Translations under genes and position numbers: made by a program
Assembly: GCA_001399705.1 (NCBI GenBank)
Contig: LJCR01000001.1
Span: 1 to 31,283 of the forward strand
DNA length: 31,283 nucleotides
DNA from: Kouleothrix aurantiaca
GTDB taxonomy: Bacteria; Chloroflexota; Chloroflexia; Chloroflexales; Roseiflexaceae
Reading direction: 5' to 3'
The notes under the pieces: generated by a model
What the model was told of the DNA's origin: nothing
Databases searched by the model: none
The model's input: only the letters and a program-made list of their open reading frames with translations
Part shown: positions 21,682-28,225 of the stretch, piece by piece
Layout: the number at the start of each line of letters is the position of its first letter
How positions within the stretch are numbered: position 1 is the first letter of the stretch

Positions 21682-23063
21682 TCCACATCTATCACAGCGA
21701 TACCATTGATGTGCTGCCCGGCCTGGCACCGCAGACCGTGCAATGTGTATTCACCAGCCCACCCTATTATGGACTGCGGGATTACAACTTGCCGCCGACC
21801 AACTGGCCCAGCCTGGAATATGCACCGATGGCAGTCCCGCCATCGGTGCATATTCCAGGCTGCGATACGGACTGCAACCACGAGTGGGGCAATCCCATTC
21901 GCGCGCCATGGGCCAATGGGGTTGCAGGGCCGAATGGGCGGCAACTCAACGCTCCAGCCGGGCATCAGAAGACCAAGCAGAGTGGCAGGTATTGTCTCCG
22001 CTGTGGTGGGTGGCAGGGCTGCCTTGGGATGGAGCCCGACCCGCTCATGTTCATTGGGTACCTGGTCTCCATTTTTCGCTTGGTCTGGCCGCTCCTGCGC
22101 GATGATGGGTGCGTGTGGCTCAATCTCGGGGATTCGTATGCTGCGGGCGGCAATGGCGGCGGTGGGTCGTTTATGGCGGAACGCGCCCACAAAGCCTGGG
22201 AGCATCGCGCAGATCGGCGCGGCTACCGAAAACCACCGCCCGGCCTGAAGCAGAAAGATCTGCTTGGCATCCCGTGGCGCGCCGCGCTCGCGCTGCAAGC
22301 CGATGGGTGGTATCTGCGCTCGGACGTCATCTGGGCGAAACCGAACGCGATGCCGGAATCGGTGAAGGATCGGCCCACCAAAGCGCACGAATACATCTTC
22401 CTGCTGAGCAAGAATGAAACCTATTCCTACAACGCCGACGCGATTGCCGAGCCGTCCTTCACCACTGATCGACGGCCAGTTGGTGGCTCTACCGGCACAC
22501 TCGGTCCCCTGAACAGTCGACGCCGGCCGCAGCGCCAGCGCGCACTGGAGCTTGCGCAGCAAGCCGGACTGACCCAGCTGCATTTTGATGCCATTCGCGC
22601 GGCCGGCATTACCGACACCGGAAAAGCAGCCATCACCCAAACCGGGGCCGGAAAGAACACCGAGATGGTGCAGCAGCTCGCCGCTGAAGCCAAGGCGGTC
22701 TTGAAGGGCTACTACCGCGAGTTCCTCTCCAAAGAGACGCGCAACCGCCGCAGTATCTGGGAGTATGCCGCGCGCGATCAGGCGGCGCGCCGGAATCGTC
22801 GCACGATCTGGCGGATTGCCGCACGCGGGATTCGCGAGGCCCACTTTGCGACCTTTCCGGAAGAGTTGGTCGAGCTGGGGCTGCTGGCCAGCACACGCCC
22901 AGGCGACACCGTGCTCGATCTGTTTTCGGGTTCGGGAACCACGCTCCGGGTCGCCGAGCGCCTCGGCCGGCACAGCATTGGCATCGACCTCAATCCCGAG
23001 TACATCGACCTGCAATACAAGCGAACTGACGGCATCCAAGTGCATATGGAGGCGCTGTTATGA
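21678..23063 (+). CDS. amino DNA methyltransferase (N4-C/N6-A), SPPY type
   Basis: 461 aa from ATG 21678, overlapping the previous stop (ATGA). Motif IV TSPPYYGLRDY (SPPY 27-30) lies near the N-terminus and SAM motif I VLDLFSGSGTTLRVAERLGRHSIGIDLNPEY at the C-terminus, the beta-class order. Between them are a cysteine-bearing insert (CDTDCNHEWG and YCLRCGGWQGCLGMEPDP, likely zinc), DDGCVWLNLGDSYA, YLRSDVIWAKPNAMPESVKDRPTKAHEYIFLLSK and a target-recognition region with many Arg. SPPY often marks N4-cytosine enzymes, but the base cannot be decided here. A perfect 23-bp inverted repeat lies in the coding sequence at 21809-21862. No restriction endonuclease is adjacent. Confidence 0.85.
   Translation: MIHIYHSDTIDVLPGLAPQTVQCVFTSPPYYGLRDYNLPPTNWPSLEYAPMAVPPSVHIPGCDTDCNHEWGNPIRAPWANGVAGPNGRQLNAPAGHQKTKQSGRYCLRCGGWQGCLGMEPDPLMFIGYLVSIFRLVWPLLRDDGCVWLNLGDSYAAGGNGGGGSFMAERAHKAWEHRADRRGYRKPPPGLKQKDLLGIPWRAALALQADGWYLRSDVIWAKPNAMPESVKDRPTKAHEYIFLLSKNETYSYNADAIAEPSFTTDRRPVGGSTGTLGPLNSRRRPQRQRALELAQQAGLTQLHFDAIRAAGITDTGKAAITQTGAGKNTEMVQQLAAEAKAVLKGYYREFLSKETRNRRSIWEYAARDQAARRNRRTIWRIAARGIREAHFATFPEELVELGLLASTRPGDTVLDLFSGSGTTLRVAERLGRHSIGIDLNPEYIDLQYKRTDGIQVHMEALL
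21809..21862. repeat. perfect 23-bp inverted repeat inside MTase gene
   Basis: Arms 21809-21831 and 21840-21862 are exact reverse complements with an 8-nt loop. The segment encodes the SLEYAPMAVPPSVHIPGC region of the methyltransferase. No T run follows. Confidence 0.8.
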
Positions 23064-23281
23064 AATCTTGCAACCCATTGCTCACGGACCAGGATCTGCG
23101 CGGGCAGCTCGCGATCCGCATTCTGAATGAAACGCAGGGCAATCAGCAGGCGTTTGCGAAACAGCACGACATCTCGCCCGCCTATGTCTCGGATGTGCTG
23201 TGCGGCCGGCGCGCCCCCGGCGCAAAGATCCTCGCCGCGCTGGGGTATGAGCGCGTGGTGGGGTATCGGCAGATCACGTGA
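23060..23281 (+). CDS. XRE/Cro-like small HTH regulator
   Basis: 73 aa from ATG 23060, overlapping the methyltransferase stop (ATGA), GGAGG upstream. NQQAFAKQHDISPAYVSDVLCGRRAPGAKILAALGYERV is a Cro/C1-type helix-turn-helix, truncated to a minimal one-domain protein. It directly precedes promoter G and its operator-like palindrome, making it the best local candidate for the factor that binds the 17-bp motif, though this is a guess. Controller-type HTH proteins often accompany methyltransferases. Confidence 0.7.
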   Translation: MKSCNPLLTDQDLRGQLAIRILNETQGNQQAFAKQHDISPAYVSDVLCGRRAPGAKILAALGYERVVGYRQIT

Positions 23282-23310
23282 AAGTTTTCGCGGGGCTGGG
23301 GCGTTAGATG
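23282..23310 (+). promoter_or_regulatory. element promoter motif copy G (for modification cluster)
   Basis: AAGTTTT (23282-23288), 13 nt, CGTTAGATG (23302-23310), immediately after the HTH stop and 56 nt before ATG 23367. Confidence 0.7.
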
Positions 23311-23315
23311 AGAGA

Positions 23316-23344
23316 AGCGCCATTGTAACTGTTGCAATGGCGCT
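23316..23344. promoter_or_regulatory. operator motif within a 10-bp hairpin, 5' UTR of 23367
   Basis: Core ATTGTAACTGTTGCAAT (23322-23338), starting 11 nt after promoter G. Arms 23316-23325 and 23335-23344. It could be a repressor site at the transcription start or an mRNA leader hairpin. Confidence 0.6.
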
Positions 23345-23366
23345 CTCACCCGAGCGGAGATCCATC

Positions 23367-23603
23367 ATGCGGGTTCGGCCATTAGAGTTTTTGCTACGCA
23401 TCACAATCATTCGATACCTGGTTATGGCTGCGGATGAAGGACCAGCGACGGTTGATGATCTCGTGGCGCGGACGCTTGAGTATTCGGGGCTGACGAATCC
23501 ATCTGATGTGCGCGCAGCACTTATGACGCCGATTGGAACCTACCTTGGCTATCCAATTCAGGAAGAAAGGGGTTTCGATAAGCCAGAAAAAGACCTCGAA
23601 TGA
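23367..23603 (+). CDS. small hypothetical protein, first gene behind promoter G
   Basis: 78 aa from ATG 23367 (GGAGA 6-10 nt upstream). An earlier in-frame ATG (23337) lies inside the leader hairpin and is unlikely. The N-terminus is hydrophobic and basic (MRVRPLEFLLRITIIRYLVMAADEGP), followed by a helical, possibly winged-helix-like part (ATVDDLVARTLEYSGLTNPSDVRAALMTPIGTYLGY). The RBS, promoter and spacing support it. Function unknown. Confidence 0.5.
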   Translation: MRVRPLEFLLRITIIRYLVMAADEGPATVDDLVARTLEYSGLTNPSDVRAALMTPIGTYLGYPIQEERGFDKPEKDLE

Positions 23604-23633
23604 TCTGCTCGTCCAGATAGTAAGGAGATCCCC

Positions 23634-23957
23634 ATGTGTTTCCAATGCCAGACCACACCGGAGGGAGGCCGCTTGCGGCAAGCTCTGGAGCAAGCAAGTA
23701 TTCGCCACGCCGCGCTTCAGGAGCGGGATCGGCAAAATCAGGTCAATGAAAACAACCCGCCGCCGGATACGGCTGCCGTTGCGCACGAGCAGACTCAAGC
23801 GCAAGACGCTTACCAGACCTTTCACAACCAATATATCGGAGGTGCCAGCCTGCGCGCGTGCACGCGACCCAGTCCAGGTCGCATGGTGTCCCCGATGGGC
23901 GCGGTGCAACACTTCCCCGGCGCAGGTGGTTCCCTCAACGAAGATGACGCGCAATAG
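23634..23957 (+). CDS. small hypothetical protein
   Basis: 107 aa from ATG 23634 with TAAGGAGA upstream. Opens MCFQCQTTPEGG with one CxxC pair, then a long Gln-rich, probably coiled-coil helix (LRQALEQASIRHAALQERDRQNQ), and a Gly/Pro-rich tail. I do not recognise a family. It sits directly before the PAPS-reductase-like gene (6 nt apart). Confidence 0.5.
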   Translation: MCFQCQTTPEGGRLRQALEQASIRHAALQERDRQNQVNENNPPPDTAAVAHEQTQAQDAYQTFHNQYIGGASLRACTRPSPGRMVSPMGAVQHFPGAGGSLNEDDAQ

Positions 23958-23963
23958 GAACGC

Positions 23964-25085
23964 ATGATGCGCACAATCAGCACCACACCCCATATTGATG
24001 AACTCATCGCCGCCAATGCACCCATTGCCATTGGCGTATCCGGTGGAAAAGACGGTGATACGGCTGGCTTTGTCGTGACTGAGGAGCTCGATCGGCGTGG
24101 TCACACCGGGCCGCGCATCCTCATTCACGCGGATTTGGGGCGGGTGGAGTGGGACGCCTCGCTGCCCCAGTGCCAGCGTCTTGCGGATCGATTGGGGCTG
24201 GAGTTGGTGGTGGTGCGCCGCACCAAAGGCGACATGATGGATCGGTGGCTTCAACGCTGGCAGGATAACGTGCAGCGCTATATTCACCTCGAATGTGTGA
24301 AAGTCATCCTTCCCTGGTCGACCGCATCCATGCGTTTCTGTACATCCGAGTTGAAAACGTCCGTGATCTGTGCGGAGCTGGTGCGTCGCTTTCCCAATAC
24401 GACCATCCTGAGCGTTGCCGGCATTCGTCGCGAGGAAAGCGCTGCTCGGGCTAAGGCCCAGCCCCAGAAGCTCCAGAAGAAGCTGATCAGCACGACCCAC
24501 AACACTACGGGCTATACGTGGTTGCCCATCCTCGATTGGACGCTAGATGAGGTGCGCGCGCTGCATGGTGAGCGCAATTTCCCGATGCACACCACCTATC
24601 AGACTAATTCTCGGGTCTCGTGCCGCTACTGCATTCTTGCCTCACAAGCCGATCTGCTGGCTTCGACCACGTGGGATGAAACGCATCCCCTGTACCGAGA
24701 AATGGTCGATTTGGAGATCCGCTCAACGTTTGCCTTCCAAGATGCGGGCTGGCTGGGTGACCTCGCGCCGCAGCTGCTCAGCGTGCAGCAGCAGGCCGGT
24801 CTGGCCGATGCCAAGCGCCGCGCTGCCGAGCGGATGCGCCTTGAAGCCGAGATCCCGCAGCATCTGCTCTACGAGAAGCAGTGGCCCCGCTATCTCCCTA
24901 CTCACGCTGAAGCGCAGCAACTCGCTCGCATCCGCCAGCAGATCGGGGCATTGCTTGATCTGCCGGTGCTGTATACCGATGCAGCGAGCGTGCGAGCGCG
25001 CTTTCGTGAACTCATGCAAGCAGCCGGCAGGGCACCGGTGGAATATGAAGGCATGGCCACGCTGCGCCAATTAGCGTTCGTATAG
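23964..25085 (+). CDS. PAPS-reductase/ATP-pyrophosphatase family protein
   Basis: 373 aa (ATG 23964; ATG 23967 equally possible). The PP-loop IGVSGGKDGDT (SGGKD 26-30) binds ATP or PAPS. Further family marks are HADLGRVEW, RFCTSELK with C126, GIRREES (153-159), and SRVSCRYCILAS with C220/C223. COG0175 members reduce PAPS or activate substrates, and the DndC branch works in DNA phosphorothioation. No DndA, B, D or E is present, so the standard dnd pathway is unlikely. Placement in a cluster with DpdA-like and C5-methyltransferase genes suggests a role in nucleic-acid modification or its nucleotide supply. The residues after ~230 are not recognisable. Confidence 0.75.
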   Translation: MMRTISTTPHIDELIAANAPIAIGVSGGKDGDTAGFVVTEELDRRGHTGPRILIHADLGRVEWDASLPQCQRLADRLGLELVVVRRTKGDMMDRWLQRWQDNVQRYIHLECVKVILPWSTASMRFCTSELKTSVICAELVRRFPNTTILSVAGIRREESAARAKAQPQKLQKKLISTTHNTTGYTWLPILDWTLDEVRALHGERNFPMHTTYQTNSRVSCRYCILASQADLLASTTWDETHPLYREMVDLEIRSTFAFQDAGWLGDLAPQLLSVQQQAGLADAKRRAAERMRLEAEIPQHLLYEKQWPRYLPTHAEAQQLARIRQQIGALLDLPVLYTDAASVRARFRELMQAAGRAPVEYEGMATLRQLAFV

Positions 25086-25092
25086 GAGAGTC

Positions 25093-25749
25093 ATGATGAC
25101 TACGGTGCTTCCCACGCCCATTGCGCGCCCCATCATCGCACGTCCCATCGCGTTCCAAGAGAAGATGGTGCAAGCCTATCAAAAGCGCCGCAAAACCCAG
25201 ACGCGCCGCACGCGCGGCCTTACCGACATCAATCGCGACCCGGACGCTTGGTATCCCACCATCATGAGCGTATTCCTCGATCGCTTTGCGGTGACATTCC
25301 AGCACCGGACCCAAGACACCACGCGCATCGTATTTTGCCCCTACGGCAAGCCTGGGGATGCGCTGTGGGTGCGCGAAACCTACCTCGTGAATGCTTTCAA
25401 TGAGCTGCTCTATCGAGCGGATTTCGAGGGGTACGAAACCAGTGGCATGGGCTGGAAAGGGGGCCGGTTTATGCCGCGCACTGCCAGCCGGTACACCCTG
25501 CCGATCACGGATATTCGGTGCGAGCGGGTGCAGGACATCACCGAGGCGGATGCGCAGTGCGAAGGATGGGATTTCTCCAATTTGAACCTCCGTGAGTCAT
25601 ATGATCCCGTCACCATGACCAAGGCGCGCGAGTGGTTCCTCAAGAAATGGGATGAAATCAACGCCAAGCGCGAGCTTGGGTGGAAGCACAACCCCTGGGT
25701 CTGGGCTGTGAGCTTTCCTGCCTATGCTGGAAGCCCATGCGCATCTTAG
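25093..25749 (+). CDS. ASCH/PUA-like phage protein (paralogue 2)
   Basis: 218 aa from ATG 25093 (AGGAGAG upstream; ATG 25096 also possible). It shows the phage ASCH-like pattern in near-consensus form: a QTRRTRGL segment, FCPYGKPGDALWVRETYL, LYRADF, GRFMPRTASRYTLPITDIRCERVQDITEADAQCEGW, and KKWDEINAKRELGWKHNPWVWAVSF. Domains of this fold bind RNA or modified bases. Here it lies between a PAPS-reductase-like and a DpdA-like gene and overlaps the latter by 13 nt, consistent with joint translation. Paralogous to 12389-13090. Confidence 0.7.
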   Translation: MMTTVLPTPIARPIIARPIAFQEKMVQAYQKRRKTQTRRTRGLTDINRDPDAWYPTIMSVFLDRFAVTFQHRTQDTTRIVFCPYGKPGDALWVRETYLVNAFNELLYRADFEGYETSGMGWKGGRFMPRTASRYTLPITDIRCERVQDITEADAQCEGWDFSNLNLRESYDPVTMTKAREWFLKKWDEINAKRELGWKHNPWVWAVSFPAYAGSPCAS

Positions 25750-26390
25750 TGAGCGGTGCAACCACCACGGTGGCGCAGCTCGCTCCGCTTCGTCCGCACA
25801 CGATCGGGCACCTGCTCACCCCGCATAACCGGAATGCACTTGATGCGTTGCTGAGCACCGGTCTCCCGATTGGCGTCGATAACAGTTGCTTTCATGGCTA
25901 TGATGCTCCCGCCTTTGAACGGATGCTGAAGCGCATGTTCGATCTTCCCATTGCGCTCAAGTCGCGCATCCTGTGGTGTGCAGTGCCCGATGTGGTGGCT
26001 AACCATCGCGTCACACTCCGCCAGTTTGGGCAATACGCCTCCCTGATTGGTTGGGCCGGCATCCCCCGGGCGTTCGTGGCGCAGGACGGCTGTGAACCCG
26101 TTGCCGGTATTCCGTGGAGTGAGATCCGCTGCGTATTTATTGGTGGCAGCACCAGGTGGAAGCTCGGGCCGGTCGCAGCGCGCATCATTGATGCGGCCAA
26201 AGCGCGGGGATGCTGGGTGCATATGGGTCGGGTCAATTCAGCGAAACGCATCCGCTATTGTGCTGCGCTTGGAGTGGATTCATTCGATGGCAGCGGGTAC
26301 AGCCAATTCGCACAGACCTATCTTCCGAAGGTTACACGGGCATTGGCAGAGGGAATAGCACAGGAAGTCTTCGAAGGATTCTTGAGATAA
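25737..26390 (+). CDS. dpdA: DpdA-like 7-deazaguanine DNA transglycosylase candidate
   Basis: 217 aa from ATG 25737 (GGAAG upstream). It resembles the small phage DpdA group, relatives of tRNA-guanine transglycosylase that exchange guanine for 7-deazaguanines in DNA. Signature stretches: IGVDNSCF with D48, CAVPDVV (81-87), IPRAFVAQDG (109-118), IRCVFIGGSTRWKLGP, GCWVHMGRVNSAKRIRYC (HMGRVNS 162-168) and GVDSFDGS (179-186). It is much shorter than tRNA TGT (about 370 aa) and lacks the C-terminal zinc site, as expected for phage forms. No folE, queD, queE or queC gene is in the window, so the precursor would come from host queuosine synthesis. Activity is inferred from family resemblance. Confidence 0.65.
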   Translation: MRILVSGATTTVAQLAPLRPHTIGHLLTPHNRNALDALLSTGLPIGVDNSCFHGYDAPAFERMLKRMFDLPIALKSRILWCAVPDVVANHRVTLRQFGQYASLIGWAGIPRAFVAQDGCEPVAGIPWSEIRCVFIGGSTRWKLGPVAARIIDAAKARGCWVHMGRVNSAKRIRYCAALGVDSFDGSGYSQFAQTYLPKVTRALAEGIAQEVFEGFLR

Positions 26391-26405
26391 GGAGCGATAC
26401 AACCA

Positions 26406-28208
26406 ATGACCTCATACTTTTCCGTGACCGATCTCTTCTGCGGGGCCGGTGGGTCATCCTTGGGGGCAACTCAAGCCAGCAAGGGCGATCAGGGTGTGCA
26501 AGTGCGAATCGCCGTCAACCACTGGCGGAAGGCGGTCGAAACGCACGCCAAGAACTTTCAAGAGACCGATCACGATTGTGCTGATATCAGCCAGGTGCAT
26601 CCCTCGCGCTACCCGCGTACCTCGATTTTGATTGCCTCGCCAGAATGTACCAACTACACGCGCGCGAAAGGGAAGAAGCGCAAGGACCTGCACGAAGCGG
26701 ATCTCTGGGGCAACCGCCAGCTTAGTGCGGAGGAAGAGCGCTCGCGCGTGCGCATGTTCGACCCGATCTACTTCGCCGAGCATCACAAATACGACTTCAT
26801 CATTATTGAGAATGTCATCGATGTGCGGCTATGGTCGCTCTATGACACGTGGCTGAAGGCATGGGACGCGCTCGGCTACAACTATAAAGAACTTTTCTGG
26901 AATAGCATGTTCTTCCATCCCACGCCGCAAAGCCGGGATCGACTCTATGTGGTGCTGTGGAAAAAGACGATGCCGGCGCCGAATCTGGACTGGCGGCCAT
27001 GGGCGTGGTGCCAGGCCTGTGCCGAGAATGTGCAAAGCGTCCAAAGCTGGAAGAACCCAACCAAGAAATATGGGAAGTGGGGCAAGCGCAATCAGTATGT
27101 GTATCGATGCCCGCGCTGTGCCAACGAAACCACTCCGTACTACTACTGCGCCTGGAACTGCATTGATTGGTCCATTCCGATCATCCGCATCGGCGATCGC
27201 GAGGCCCACGGCTTGAAACCACTCGTGCCGCGCACGCTAGAACGCATTCAGGTGGGCTTGAATAAGTTCGCCGGCCGACCATCCATTGTCGATTTTGTGC
27301 ATAGTGGCGGCGCAAATTGGATGGTGCGCGATGCGACAAGTCCCATGCCGACCCAGCTCGGGAACCGCACCTTAGGGCTGAGCGTGCCGCCCTTCCTCAT
27401 TAACCAGAGCCGCACCCATGGCCACAACCAGCGCGCCTACTCAGCGGAAGGGCCAACCCCAACCATGACCGGCTCGCGGGAATATGGGGTGGTCGTGCCG
27501 CCGTTTATGGCATCGCTCAATCACTCGGATGATCGGGTGCGTGGGCTTGATCAGCCGCTTCCCACCACCATGCCCTATACCCGCCCCTCCCTGATTGTGC
27601 CACCCTTCATTGCCAATATGCAGGCGAATAATGGCCCGACCGATCTCGCGGATCCCTTGCCCACGGTCTTGACCGGCGATCATCGGTATCTCGTGCAACC
27701 GCCGTTCGCTGTGGAAATGCGGGGCGGTGGCAGCGATGTGCGCTCACTCGACGAGCCACTCGCAACGGTCACGGCTGGTGGCAAGCACCATGGGCTGGCC
27801 GTCCCGTTCATCAGCTCATTCTATGGGAATGGTGGGGAACACAGTTTGGATGAGCCACTGCCCACGCAGCCAGGGAAGGACAAGCACAGCCTGATCGTGC
27901 CGCCCTTCCTGCTCAGCTACTACGGCGGCCGGGACGCCTTGGCAGAGTTCGACCAGCCGCTGCCAACCATTCCAACCGCCAACCGGCATGCAGTCATTCA
28001 GCCTGGTGAGGATATCCGCGTGGAGGATTGTGGCTTTCGCATGTTCAAGGTGCCCGAGATCAAGCGCGCGATGGCGTTCCCCGATGACTATGAATTGCTC
28101 GGCACCCAAGATGACCAGGTGAAAATGCTCGGCAACGCCGTGACCCCACCGCCCATGCAGCAAATGATCGCCGCGTGTCTCGAAGTCTACAGCCGGATGG
28201 GCAGCTAA
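26406..28208 (+). CDS. C5-cytosine DNA methyltransferase with seven-unit repeat
   Basis: 600 aa from ATG 26406 (AAGGAG 11 nt upstream). Motif I DLFCGAGGSSLG (9-20), motif IV ASPECTN with catalytic C81, motif VI IIENV (135-137), motif VIII QSRDRLYVV (175-183), a four-Cys zinc insert (C202/C205, C235/C238), and motif X GNAVTPP (576-582) define a complete m5C enzyme. The region between motifs VIII and X, where target recognition resides, is an array of about seven units centred on a P-L-P-T element with Thr at 316, 353, 387, 420, 454, 487 and 521, i.e. every 33-37 residues. Each unit also carries a (V/A)PPF-like strand. Several units may enlarge or switch sequence specificity. Total length is well above that of simple phage enzymes (300-400 aa). 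Confidence 0.88.
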   Translation: MTSYFSVTDLFCGAGGSSLGATQASKGDQGVQVRIAVNHWRKAVETHAKNFQETDHDCADISQVHPSRYPRTSILIASPECTNYTRAKGKKRKDLHEADLWGNRQLSAEEERSRVRMFDPIYFAEHHKYDFIIIENVIDVRLWSLYDTWLKAWDALGYNYKELFWNSMFFHPTPQSRDRLYVVLWKKTMPAPNLDWRPWAWCQACAENVQSVQSWKNPTKKYGKWGKRNQYVYRCPRCANETTPYYYCAWNCIDWSIPIIRIGDREAHGLKPLVPRTLERIQVGLNKFAGRPSIVDFVHSGGANWMVRDATSPMPTQLGNRTLGLSVPPFLINQSRTHGHNQRAYSAEGPTPTMTGSREYGVVVPPFMASLNHSDDRVRGLDQPLPTTMPYTRPSLIVPPFIANMQANNGPTDLADPLPTVLTGDHRYLVQPPFAVEMRGGGSDVRSLDEPLATVTAGGKHHGLAVPFISSFYGNGGEHSLDEPLPTQPGKDKHSLIVPPFLLSYYGGRDALAEFDQPLPTIPTANRHAVIQPGEDIRVEDCGFRMFKVPEIKRAMAFPDDYELLGTQDDQVKMLGNAVTPPPMQQMIAACLEVYSRMGS

Positions 28209-28225
28209 CGAGGAAAGGAATACAC

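Noticed and set aside
21585..23045. 486-aa minus-strand frame opposite the SPPY methyltransferase
   Set aside because: Shadow frame in GC-rich coding DNA; the plus-strand protein carries all catalytic motifs and operon coupling.
23394..24500. 368-aa minus-strand frame opposite the PAPS-reductase-like gene
   Set aside because: Antisense to three plus-strand genes with good ribosome-binding sites; no motif.
24536..24552. GACGCTAGATGAGG as an eighth promoter motif
   Set aside because: It lies inside the PAPS-reductase-like gene, differs at the core (GCTAGATG), and lacks an AAGTTTT box 13 nt upstream.
23964..25085. Standard Dnd phosphorothioation system
   Set aside because: Only the DndC-like PP-loop protein is present; no DndA, B, D, E or restriction partner is found in the window.
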